From: Anaerolineales bacterium
Lineage (GTDB): Bacteria; Chloroflexota; Anaerolineae; Anaerolineales; Villigracilaceae
Direction: 5' to 3'
DNA length: 34,468 nt
Assembly (NCBI GenBank): GCA_014860805.1
Contig: JACZJB010000245.1
Location: forward strand, 1 to 34,468
In this document: piece after piece, positions 8,126-15,425 of the stretch
How positions within the stretch are numbered: the stretch's first letter is position 1
How the letters are laid out: the number at the start of each line of letters is the position of its first letter
Translations under genes and position numbers: made by a program
Notes under the pieces: generated by a model
What the model saw: only the letters and a program-made list of their open reading frames with translations
What the model was told of the DNA's origin: nothing
Database searches by the model: none

Positions 8126-9169
8126 ATGCGCCCTTCTTTTTTTCATCACCTCCATCCCCCAACAATTCCAACTGCACAAGCAAGATGGCGGCACACCTTA
8201 GCCGCAGGCGGGACAGCCATCTTCCTCATGCTCATTCTCGGCGTGACGGGTATTCTGGAGATGTTCTACTACATTCCAAACCCAGAAGAAGCCGCGCTCT
8301 CGGTTCAAACCATCACCTACCTCGTTCCTTTCGGCGGATTCATCCGTAACTTGCATTACTGGTCGGCACAACTTTTATTGATCGTTTCGGCAATTCATCT
8401 TTTGCGCGTCGTTTTCACCGCAGCTTACAGCCACCCGCGCCGATTCAACTATCTGCTTGGGCTGACTCTCTTTGTCATTGTCATTCTCCTTGATTTCACA
8501 GGCTACATCCTGCGCTGGGATGTGGACATTTGCTATCCATTGTTGACAGGCACAAACCTGCTCAAAACCATCCCGCTCATCGGCGATGCCCTTCACCGCA
8601 TCGCCATCGGCGGAGGCGATGCATGTACCTCTGGCTTGCTGCGCATGTATGTCTGGCATATCTTCGGCTTGACATTGCCCGTCATCATCCTCGGCGTGTG
8701 GCACGCCTTTCGCGTTCGCCGTGATGGAGGCATCGCCGTCCCGCCGCCGCAAGTACGCACAGATAACGCCCGTATTTCCCGCAACGAACTCGTCCGCCGC
8801 GAAGTGTTGGCGATGTTCGTCATTGGTATTGCGCTCATTCTCTTGTCGAGCTTTGCACCAGCTCCGATTGCGCCTGCCATGCCAACCACACCTGCGGCAA
8901 TTGGCGCAGCCGCTTCACAATCTGCAAGAGCACCCTGGTTCTTCCTGTGGGTTCAACAAATGCTGAAATGGGGTGATCCGTTTATTTTTGGGATTGTCAT
9001 CCCGATTGGTATTCTTGTCCTCGTTGCCCTCATCCCCTACATCTTCCCAAAACCCGCAGACTCTGACATCGGCACATGGTTCCCAAAATCCAACCGCTTC
9101 GCGCAAATCACAATTGGATTGGTGTCTTTTATCGTTATTCTATTAACCTTACTCGCCAATGCAAAATAA
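8126..9169 (+). CDS. Cytochrome b of a bc1/b6f-like quinol complex
   Basis: A 347-residue diheme membrane protein. His77 and His91 (NLHYWSAQ...SAIHLLR) and His178 and His193 (VWHIFG...GVWHAFR) are the four axial ligands of the two b haems, spaced 14 and 15 residues apart as expected. A shortened C-terminal part carries APWFFLW (from about residue 269), standing where subunit IV-type proteins have the Qo-site PW(Y/F)FLW. The protein is therefore an N-terminal cytochrome b fused to part of the C-terminal domain. It should oxidise menaquinol and work with the Rieske protein two genes downstream. The C-terminal 11 nt overlap the next gene. Confidence 0.9.
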   Translation: MRPSFFHHLHPPTIPTAQARWRHTLAAGGTAIFLMLILGVTGILEMFYYIPNPEEAALSVQTITYLVPFGGFIRNLHYWSAQLLLIVSAIHLLRVVFTAAYSHPRRFNYLLGLTLFVIVILLDFTGYILRWDVDICYPLLTGTNLLKTIPLIGDALHRIAIGGGDACTSGLLRMYVWHIFGLTLPVIILGVWHAFRVRRDGGIAVPPPQVRTDNARISRNELVRREVLAMFVIGIALILLSSFAPAPIAPAMPTTPAAIGAAASQSARAPWFFLWVQQMLKWGDPFIFGIVIPIGILVLVALIPYIFPKPADSDIGTWFPKSNRFAQITIGLVSFIVILLTLLANAK

Positions 9170-10388
9170 ACCCACCACTTTCCACTTTCTACTTTTGATT
9201 GCGTCGGGGCTTCTTCTCGCAGCGCTTTCCTTTCTATGGTGGAACGACTCACGCCAACCCGCTCCCATCTCCCTCACCCCAACACTCTCTGGCGAAACCG
9301 AATACTGCCTCACCTGCCACGTGGACCTGCCCGAGATTAGCGCATCACATCCTGCGGACACATTCGGTTGCGTCAGTTGTCACGGCGGCGAAAGACTCGC
9401 GCTCAACGCGGACCTGGCGCACAGCACCATGCGCGGCGGAGCGAATCCATCCGACTTCAGCGTAGTCGAAGCCTCGTGTGGCGGAAGCAACTGTCACAGT
9501 GGCAGCGAAGCGGATGATCGTCATCACATTCAGCGTGTGATGACCAGCGTTCAATCCACCTATGCGGGCGCGATTGCCAGTATCCGCTATACCTTTGGCG
9601 CGCAGACAGACCTCAATGCGCATTTCGGCATCCAAGCAGTGATCGATGAACAATCCAAGACGGGAATTTCATCTCTCGAGACATTCAACCCTGTCGATGA
9701 AGCCCATCCGTCCATCCAAAAGTTCGGCGAGGAATGCCTGAGCTGTCATCTTCATGCAGAACCGCGCGAAGGGGAAGCCTATGCGCGTGAGACCGGTTGT
9801 GCGGCATGCCACTCGACTAAAAAACATACGCTCACAACCGCCATACCTTATACCCAATGTAACGCGTGTCATAACCGTGGTAATTATGATTTGCGGACGA
9901 TGACCTTCGTCGAGCGCACAGACCACCCCACGCAACGCATTGATGATTACTATCAACCCATCGCGCAGTTCACCCAATGCGAATACACCCTCGACTGTGT
10001 GGATTGCCATACCCGCTCTGAAGTGATGGGCGATGGCGACATTCACAACGATCAAGCATCCATTGAGTATGTGCAATGCAAAACTTGTCATGGAACGCTG
10101 GAAGAACTTCCGCTTACCAAAACGCTGACTGACCCCAATGACATTGCCTTCACGCTTGCCTTCCTCAACCCCATTAAGGATCTGAAGCTCGGCGACACCA
10201 TCATCGTCACCGAAAAAGGCGAGCCGCTTTGGAACACAAAAGTTTTACCTGATGGAACCTATGAAATGATCGGCAAAGCAACCAATCAATATTTCACTTT
10301 CCGCCCTGTAATGGGAACCGCCTGTGAACAAAAGCCTGATGAGCAGGAATCCCATTACTGCCATGAATGTCACGCAGTGGAAAAATAA
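9159..10388 (+). CDS. Nine-haem c-type cytochrome
   Basis: A 409-residue exported multihaem protein with an uncleaved N-terminal signal anchor (residues 8-27). Haem sites are CLTCH, CVSCH, CGGSNCH (an expanded CX4CH site), CLSCH, CAACH, CNACH, CVDCH, CKTCH and CHECH, making nine. It takes the place of a cytochrome c1 in this quinol complex, between cytochrome b and the Rieske gene. It probably passes electrons onwards to the triheme cytochromes or the molybdoenzyme. The CX4CH motif is rare and may need a special haem lyase. The start overlaps cytochrome b by 11 nt and has no visible SD, which points to translational coupling. The first codons are built from a pyrimidine-rich TTTCCACTTTCTACTTT run. 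Confidence 0.88.
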   Translation: MQNKPTTFHFLLLIASGLLLAALSFLWWNDSRQPAPISLTPTLSGETEYCLTCHVDLPEISASHPADTFGCVSCHGGERLALNADLAHSTMRGGANPSDFSVVEASCGGSNCHSGSEADDRHHIQRVMTSVQSTYAGAIASIRYTFGAQTDLNAHFGIQAVIDEQSKTGISSLETFNPVDEAHPSIQKFGEECLSCHLHAEPREGEAYARETGCAACHSTKKHTLTTAIPYTQCNACHNRGNYDLRTMTFVERTDHPTQRIDDYYQPIAQFTQCEYTLDCVDCHTRSEVMGDGDIHNDQASIEYVQCKTCHGTLEELPLTKTLTDPNDIAFTLAFLNPIKDLKLGDTIIVTEKGEPLWNTKVLPDGTYEMIGKATNQYFTFRPVMGTACEQKPDEQESHYCHECHAVEK

Positions 10389-10389
10389 G

Positions 10390-10806
10390 ATGACTGATCT
10401 TTCCCGCCGCGATTTCCTCAAACTCATCCGCAATGGTTTTCTTTACCTCAGCGGCGTGCTAGTCACTGGCGGTTTGCTTCGCTTTCTTTCCTATGAATCC
10501 GAGCCCAAGCGCAAAACAGAATTTGACATTGGCTCCGCGGACAATTACCCCCTCGGCTCGCGCACATCCATACCAGAGATCCCCGCGCTTCTCATCCACA
10601 CTGAAAGCGGATACACCGCCCTAAGCCTGACCTGCACCCATCTCGGCTGCACTCTTGAACCCAACGAAACTGGCTTTGCATGTCCCTGCCACAATTCCAG
10701 TTTTGATGAAGCAGGGAATGTAATACATGGTCCCGCCGTGAAACCTTTGCAGGTTTTGCGCATCGAAATAACAGATGATGGAAATATAAAAGTATTTACC
10801 GCTTGA
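10390..10806 (+). CDS. Rieske [2Fe-2S] protein of the bc-like complex
   Basis: A 138-residue iron-sulfur protein. The start at 10390 is preferred over an in-frame ATG at 10324 because it puts the Tat motif SRRDFLKL at residues 5-12 and follows the previous stop by 1 nt. A single transmembrane anchor (residues 16-33) is followed by a Rieske fold: Cys82-Thr-His84-Leu-Gly-Cys87 and Cys98-Pro-Cys100-His101. Cys82, His84, Cys98 and His101 bind the cluster. Cys87 and Cys100 form the usual disulfide. The protein is short but complete. With cytochrome b it bifurcates electrons from menaquinol. Confidence 0.93.
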   Translation: MTDLSRRDFLKLIRNGFLYLSGVLVTGGLLRFLSYESEPKRKTEFDIGSADNYPLGSRTSIPEIPALLIHTESGYTALSLTCTHLGCTLEPNETGFACPCHNSSFDEAGNVIHGPAVKPLQVLRIEITDDGNIKVFTA

Positions 10807-10817
10807 AGGATATCTCC

Positions 10818-11429
10818 ATGAACCTTGTCCAAATCCTTGAAAAATCCATGCAAGACCATGACCACCTTTGTCCGCGCCAGATACTTGGCGCACGGATTGG
10901 TATGGCTGGGATGAAAGCGCTTAATTTCACTGAGCCCCCGAAAAGGAAAGAGTTGCTCATCATCTCTGAGACGGATGGCTGTTTTGTAGATGGAGTCATT
11001 GCTGCCACAGGCTGCACCGTCGGTCACAGAACACTGCGAGTGGAAGATTACGGCAAGGTCGCTGCGACCTTTGTGGATACGAAGACGGGAAAAACCATCC
11101 GCGTTGCCCCTGCATTGGATATCCGCGAGCGGGCCTATCGATATGCTCCCAACGAACCGCGTCATTACTTTGTCCAAATGCAGGCATATCAGACCATGCC
11201 AGACGAAGAGATGTTCACTTTCATTGAAATAGAACTTGTCACGTCAGTGGAAAAGATCGTATCGAGACCTGGTGTGCGGGTTTGTTGTGATATTTGTGGG
11301 GAGGAAATTATGAACGAGCGGGAAGTAAAACATGAAGGACTTACGCTTTGTCGGGCATGTTCTTCTCCGGCGTACTATCAGGTTTCAGCTTCAGAAATAA
11401 GTTACCAAATACAGCAGGCATTCTATTAA
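10818..11429 (+). CDS. FmdE-family protein with C-terminal zinc ribbon
   Basis: A 203-residue soluble protein. The N-terminal domain is of the FmdE type (formylmethanofuran dehydrogenase subunit E family): HDHLCPRQ at residues 14-21, then DGCFVDGV and TGCTVGH (Cys55, Cys66, His70). The C-terminus holds a zinc ribbon with Cys157/Cys160 and Cys178/Cys181. AAGGA 7 nt before the ATG at 10818 favours that start over the TTG at 10803, which overlaps the Rieske stop. FmdE-type proteins outside methanogens often sit beside molybdenum enzymes and may aid cofactor or metal handling. It closes the respiratory gene set. No reaction can be assigned. Confidence 0.85.
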   Translation: MNLVQILEKSMQDHDHLCPRQILGARIGMAGMKALNFTEPPKRKELLIISETDGCFVDGVIAATGCTVGHRTLRVEDYGKVAATFVDTKTGKTIRVAPALDIRERAYRYAPNEPRHYFVQMQAYQTMPDEEMFTFIEIELVTSVEKIVSRPGVRVCCDICGEEIMNEREVKHEGLTLCRACSSPAYYQVSASEISYQIQQAFY

Positions 11430-11500
11430 GTTGGAATTGTTACAAGCGCGTGCAAGCCGTAAGAGATATTCAACATCAACGCTTCTCACAAGGTGCTGAT

Positions 11501-11539
11501 AGTAAAAAGCAGCAGAGATAAGCTCTGCTGCTTTTTACT
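11501..11539. terminator. Bidirectional Rho-independent terminator
   Basis: AGTAAAAAGCAGCAGAG (11501-11517) pairs perfectly with CTCTGCTGCTTTTTACT (11523-11539) around a 5-nt loop. The A/T arms provide T-runs on both strands. It ends the + strand respiratory transcript and the convergent - strand sugar transcript. Confidence 0.93.
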
Positions 11540-11576
11540 TCAGATCAATTTCCTTCTCCCCAGCAAATATTAAGGG

Positions 11577-12851
11577 TTATTTCCCTCTTAAAGATTGAGC
11601 CGCTTTATTCAACTCTTCAGCATTCTTCTGGATCTTCTTGATCGCCGCAACGGCATCGTCCACACCTTTTGTCCCTGCACGGAAGATGGCTTCATCCAGC
11701 CAGACCGCTTCGTGTTCGCAGGCACGGGTGGCTTCAGGCAGGTCCATCTTCTTGAAATCGAAATATTGCGGGAAGGCATTCGGTACCGCAAGTTTCGACT
11801 TCTGCGGCTGGAACAGTTCATAGTTGTGCATGGCTTCGTAGCCAGTCCAGCAATCAATACCTTCGGCATCCAAGGCGCCGCATAAGACATCATGCTCCAC
11901 ACCGAAGGTAGCGGGGTCAATGGCAAAGATGTAACGATAGAACGAGCGTGTGGTGTGACGCTCATCCCGTTTCAACACGCGCACACCTTGGATCTCGCTC
12001 AAGGCTTCGTCCATGTATGCCGCCATCTCTTCGCGTTGTTTTGCCTGCCCAGGGAAGCGTTCAATGCCGGCCAGAGCTATTGCTGCCTGCAACTCGCTTA
12101 AACGGAAATTCCCGCCCTGCACAGCCAGCCCATTGGCGTAATCTTCGCCGCCACCGCCCAAGGCATGTGGCCTTCCGCAGTCGATGATTGAAGCTGCCAG
12201 CGCGGCATGCTCCGCCGACTTGCACAGCAAGATCCCGCCTTCACCCGAAGTCAGCGTCTTCGACGACTGCAATGAGAACGATCCGAAGTGACCGATTGTC
12301 CCTGCGCCCATGCCGCGCCACTTTGCGCCGTGCGCATGAGCGCAGTCTTCGATGACGATCAGGTTATGTTTCTCCGCCAGCGCCATGATGGCATCCATGT
12401 CTGCCATGTTCGAGCCGAGGTGGACCGGGATGATGGCTTTCGTCTTCGACGTGATGGCTTTCTCTGCCGCTTTCACATCAAGGCAATAGGTATTCGGGTC
12501 AACATCAACGATGACGGGAATCGCTCCTGCTCCCATTGGGGCGGATGCCGTTGCCTGAAACGTATATGCAGGGACAATGACTTCGTCGCCCCAGCCGATA
12601 CCCGCCGCGCGTAACGCCACTTCCATGGTGATCGTTCCATTCGTCATTGGCACAGCATAGCCGCCGCCCTGCAACTCGGCAAATTTCTTCGCCAGTTCTG
12701 CTGTCTTCGGTCCGGGGTATGGATACCCACCCCAGCGCCCGGATTTGATCACTTCCGTCACAGCATCAAGATCGCGTTGATCCCACACAGGCCATTGTGG
12801 ATATGGTTCAGTTCGGGTTTTGCTTCCGCCTAAGATTGCTAATTCAGACAT
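11577..12851 (-). CDS. DegT/DnrJ/EryC1/StrS-family PLP aminotransferase
   Basis: A 424-residue sugar or cyclitol aminotransferase. Lys198 in SSKTLTSGEGG is the PLP-binding lysine, Asp169 in IVIEDCAHAHG contacts the PLP ring nitrogen, and NGTITMEVALRAAGIGWGDEV near residue 71 starts the usual DegT fold. AAGGAG sits 6 nt before the start at 12851. A longer frame (to 12944) adds 31 residues (FNRKSEIQNRTS) that come from a dispersed repeat and are rejected. It is the last gene of the long - strand set. The nearest known types act on keto-sugars or inosose, so it probably makes or breaks an amino sugar or aminocyclitol in this pathway. Confidence 0.9.
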   Translation of the reverse strand: MSELAILGGSKTRTEPYPQWPVWDQRDLDAVTEVIKSGRWGGYPYPGPKTAELAKKFAELQGGGYAVPMTNGTITMEVALRAAGIGWGDEVIVPAYTFQATASAPMGAGAIPVIVDVDPNTYCLDVKAAEKAITSKTKAIIPVHLGSNMADMDAIMALAEKHNLIVIEDCAHAHGAKWRGMGAGTIGHFGSFSLQSSKTLTSGEGGILLCKSAEHAALAASIIDCGRPHALGGGGEDYANGLAVQGGNFRLSELQAAIALAGIERFPGQAKQREEMAAYMDEALSEIQGVRVLKRDERHTTRSFYRYIFAIDPATFGVEHDVLCGALDAEGIDCWTGYEAMHNYELFQPQKSKLAVPNAFPQYFDFKKMDLPEATRACEHEAVWLDEAIFRAGTKGVDDAVAAIKKIQKNAEELNKAAQSLRGK

Positions 12852-12899
12852 AGGATTCTCCTTCTTCGATGTACGATTTTGGATTTCAGATTTACGATT
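12852..12899. repeat. Dispersed repeat, AAATC-rich type, between GH4 and aminotransferase
   Basis: GATTTCAGATTTACGATT (12882-12899) matches 17 of 18 bases of 21933-21950. On the - strand it supplies the TAA stop of the GH4 gene (12892-12894), then continues as a related GATTTTGG stretch toward the aminotransferase SD. Confidence 0.8.
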
Positions 12900-14229
12900 G
12901 AAAGAAATATGGCAGGTATTGTTTGTTCGCTTCGAGTAATTCATTCAACATTTGCTTTGCTTGTGCAATGGCCAAACGGCTCGAGAGCGGATCATTCAAT
13001 AAGACCTGCAATGCCAAACCCCAATCTCCGCCCAGCGCGGCTTGGACGGTCATCTCTTGGTTCAAGACATGCTTCTGCAAGATGTTCTGCACGCCCACAG
13101 GAACTTCGCCATAGGCGGTGGCATGCGCGCCTGTTACGTCAATGACGCCGTAGGTTTCAACCACAACGTTGTAGGGCAAATTTCCAATTTGCCCTGTGTT
13201 GGGCAGGTTCATAATGCCAACATACGTTTCACCATTGGTTACAGCGCGGATGATCTTGTTCGCGGCTTCGGTGGAGATATCTGCCATGAATGGCTTTAGG
13301 TCAGTCTTGCCGCGCAGCACAGACTCGATCATCATCTTTGCATAGGCTTCGAGCGTTTTTCGGTCTTCAATGCTGGTCAACTTGATTTCATAGTCCGCAC
13401 CCCAGTTCGTGGCCTCGTTGATAAAGTGCGGGAAGAACTCGGCAATGTGGCGGTCTCCTGCGGCGGGAAGAGCGCCGTACAACTTGAACAAGGTGGATTT
13501 CACTTTGGCATGGTCCGTGAAAACGGAAGTATCTTCTTCATCTACTTTGATCTCGTTGTTGAGAATCTTTTCGGTGATGGCAGGGATTTCATGCCATACA
13601 CGTTTGCCATCGGCATATAGATCCGTAACCCAGATGAGATGATTGACGCCCGCAATTTTCGCAGTGACGTTCTCGGGCTGGGTGTTAAAAATTTGCGCCA
13701 GTTTTTCGCGCACACCGATCCACTCGTGACACAAGCCGACCACCTTCACGCCCTGCATGGCAAGCGTGCGTGTCAGTACGGTCATGGGATTGGTGTAATT
13801 GAGAAAGAGCGCGTTCGGGCAGATCTCCATCACTTTACGCCCGATCTCGGCAACGACGGGAATATTCCGCAAGGCTCGCGCCAGCCCGCCTGGACCCGTG
13901 GTGTCACCCACCGATTGCTTGATTCCACAATTGGCGGGAATCTCCAGGTCAGGGCGCATGGAATCAAGCCTGCCAGTGGTGATGGTGAGAATGACAAAGT
14001 CTGCGCCTTGCAGGGCATCTTCGAGCGAGAGCGTTTTTTCAAGATGAAAGTTCAGCTTGAAATCCTGAATCATCTTTTGTCCGAGCGCATATACCAAGTC
14101 CATACGGTCTTGGGCAATATCATGCAGAACGATCGTCGAACCAGCCAGCTCTGGTGTGGCGAAAATGTCGCGCATGAAAGTGGGACCCCATGTGTACGAC
14201 CCGCCGCCGATGATGGTGATCTTCGTCAT
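12892..14229 (-). CDS. Glycoside hydrolase family 4 enzyme (CHE type)
   Basis: A 445-residue NAD- and metal-dependent glycosidase. The N-terminal Rossmann motif GGGSYTWGP (residues 8-16) is followed by NYTNPM (144-149), the metal-binding Cys167-His168-Glu169 (GLCHEW), and GVNHLIW with His197. CHE-type GH4 members are mainly alpha-glucosidases or uronate-acting enzymes that need Mn2+; members with CNV or CDM act on 6-phosphosugars. The substrate remains open. The start codon overlaps the stop of the upstream hydrolase (ATGA) and lies inside a dispersed repeat. The last two residues and stop come from another repeat (12882-12899). A perfect 10-bp hairpin lies inside the gene at 13173-13195. Confidence 0.9.
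   Translation of the reverse strand: MTKITIIGGGSYTWGPTFMRDIFATPELAGSTIVLHDIAQDRMDLVYALGQKMIQDFKLNFHLEKTLSLEDALQGADFVILTITTGRLDSMRPDLEIPANCGIKQSVGDTTGPGGLARALRNIPVVAEIGRKVMEICPNALFLNYTNPMTVLTRTLAMQGVKVVGLCHEWIGVREKLAQIFNTQPENVTAKIAGVNHLIWVTDLYADGKRVWHEIPAITEKILNNEIKVDEEDTSVFTDHAKVKSTLFKLYGALPAAGDRHIAEFFPHFINEATNWGADYEIKLTSIEDRKTLEAYAKMMIESVLRGKTDLKPFMADISTEAANKIIRAVTNGETYVGIMNLPNTGQIGNLPYNVVVETYGVIDVTGAHATAYGEVPVGVQNILQKHVLNQEMTVQAALGGDWGLALQVLLNDPLSSRLAIAQAKQMLNELLEANKQYLPYFFQS
13173..13195. repeat. Perfect intragenic hairpin within the GH4 gene
   Basis: AGGGCAAATT (13173-13182) and AATTTGCCCT (13186-13195) are perfect inverse arms around a 3-nt loop. They code for TGQIGNLP, a segment typical of GH4 enzymes, so the structure may be incidental to codon choice. 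Confidence 0.6.
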
Positions 14230-14264
14230 TGCGAGGAGCCGTCCTTTGGCGACGAAGCAATGAC
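14225..14264. repeat. Copy of the GTCATTGC dispersed palindromic repeat at the ATGA junction
   Basis: GTCATTGC (14225-14232) and GCAATGAC (14257-14264) bound the repeat. The same ends and inner GACGAAGCAAT-type arm occur in the longer copy at 34043-34119. It encodes the last 12 residues of the hydrolase (from Val388), its TGA stop, and the overlapping ATG of the GH4 gene. Confidence 0.8.
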
Positions 14265-15425
14265 ATCACGCAGCGCATCCATCACACTCGGCGCGATTCC
14301 CTTGCCGATCGAATTCGTCTCTTCGTAATGCTTTCCAGGCTTGAACGGATTCCACGGGTACTTGAAATCTTCCACAGGCAGGATGTAGCCCAACTCGTCG
14401 TTCGCCAGCCCGATCACGCCTGTGACCTGCGCCCCCGCCTCTTTCATCCACGCCTTAAGCTGCAAGCCCAACTTGGGCAGCAACTCCCCTGGGACAGTTG
14501 CCAGCCACAACCCGCCGATTCTAATGAGGTTGACTTCGGTGGTGATATAACCCATTGCATCGCGTACATCAGGCAGGAGTTTTCTCCCGAAGGCAAGTTT
14601 ATACAGGATGTTAGTGAGTTTGGCTTTGATAAGACGTTTTTCAAAACTGACTACTGTCAACTGCCCACTGTCAACTGCGCGAAGCGCCTTCAACCCCTCC
14701 TCCGCCAGTTTCCGCCCCATAAATTCTGACTCGTCAAAAGAATGATCTTTTACATCAGGAGTCAACATGCCGCCCAATGCGCCAGAGAAGAAGATGCACG
14801 GAGCGCCTGTCTGCTTTTCGGTCTCTTCGCGCAGGCTGTGGACATAATCGGATGTGATGTTGGGATTCATATCCCACAACACTTCGGGATGACAGGGATA
14901 GTTGAACAGTGTCACCTTCGGTTTGCCATCGCCGTTTACGAATTGCAAGAGCGTCAATTCGTCGTCGATGATCTCAGGATCGCGGGCATTCTTGATCAAG
15001 CCTGAGGTGTGGACGGAAGTCCACTTAACGGAGGCAGGCTCGAGTGCAGAAAGAGAAGCGTGAATTACATCCGCTATTTTTTTCTGGAGTGCGGACAGAT
15101 ATTCCAAATCCACGCCGCTGGTCTTTTGGTCGGGTCCCCACAAACCCATCGTATCTGGACCGTGGTGCGTGTGTGTGGAGGCAATGACGATGGAAACATC
15201 AGGAGATTGGATGCTCGCGATCACTTCGTATACATACGGGCGGAAGAAGCCGATCAGATCCAGCGCGGTCAGCACGATGGTGGTCTGTTCATCTTGAATG
15301 GCCAGCGCGCGCGCATACAGATCATCGTGGATGGTTTGCGCGCGGCGGTCGTTGCCAAAGCCTGCCAGGAAAACGGGTTTATCCAGCGAGGGCGTGATGG
15401 TTGTTTGTGCATACCCAATTTTCAT
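14226..15425 (-). CDS. Neutral/alkaline ceramidase-like hydrolase
   Basis: A 399-residue protein of the neutral ceramidase N-terminal-domain type. It shows STHTHHGPDT (residues 83-92; His85, His87, His88) and NYPCHPE (175-181; His179) as likely zinc ligands. The family includes lipid amidases that split the N-acyl bond of ceramide and uncharacterised sugar-locus members. There is no signal peptide, so the enzyme is probably cytoplasmic, unlike secreted ceramidases. Residues about 250-261 (AVDSGQLTVVSF) are written by a tandem 12-mer repeat, and residues 388-399 by the GTCATTGC repeat, so at least two repeats have been absorbed. ATGA overlaps link it to the kinase before and the GH4 gene after. 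The substrate may be an N-acyl amino sugar rather than a lipid; this is inference. Confidence 0.8.
   Translation of the reverse strand: MKIGYAQTTITPSLDKPVFLAGFGNDRRAQTIHDDLYARALAIQDEQTTIVLTALDLIGFFRPYVYEVIASIQSPDVSIVIASTHTHHGPDTMGLWGPDQKTSGVDLEYLSALQKKIADVIHASLSALEPASVKWTSVHTSGLIKNARDPEIIDDELTLLQFVNGDGKPKVTLFNYPCHPEVLWDMNPNITSDYVHSLREETEKQTGAPCIFFSGALGGMLTPDVKDHSFDESEFMGRKLAEEGLKALRAVDSGQLTVVSFEKRLIKAKLTNILYKLAFGRKLLPDVRDAMGYITTEVNLIRIGGLWLATVPGELLPKLGLQLKAWMKEAGAQVTGVIGLANDELGYILPVEDFKYPWNPFKPGKHYEETNSIGKGIAPSVMDALRDVIASSPKDGSSQ
14653..14678. repeat. Tandem 12-bp repeat inside the ceramidase-like gene
   Basis: ACTGTCAACTGC occurs twice (14653-14664 and 14667-14678), with a related CTGACT just before. 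On the coding strand it gives VDSGQLTVVS in frame, so it interrupts the family fold without a frameshift. It belongs to the same CAGT/ACTG-type class as 3729-3769. Confidence 0.8.

Noticed and set aside
10324-10389. Upstream start for the Rieske gene
   Set aside because: It overlaps the nine-haem gene by 65 nt and would place 22 residues before the Tat signal.
10803-10817. TTG start for the FmdE-like gene
   Set aside because: The AAGGA ribosome site is positioned for the ATG at 10818, not for the TTG at 10803.
10911-10923. AAGCGCTT sequence in the FmdE gene (a further one lies near 25265 in GH1)
   Set aside because: These single sites are inside coding sequence, not paired and not near promoters, so they are probably chance copies of the LacI half-site.
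12852-12944. N-terminal extension of the DegT aminotransferase
   Set aside because: Its residues come from an AAATC-type repeat and the end of the upstream gene; the ATG at 12851 has AAGGAG.
13639-14328. + strand frame of 229 codons opposite the CHE-type GH4 gene
   Set aside because: It is antisense to the Rossmann region of the real enzyme and has no family features.
14625-14690. Possible CRISPR-like array from the repeated 12-mers
   Set aside because: Only two copies, with a 2-nt spacer and in frame within a gene; no cas gene is present.
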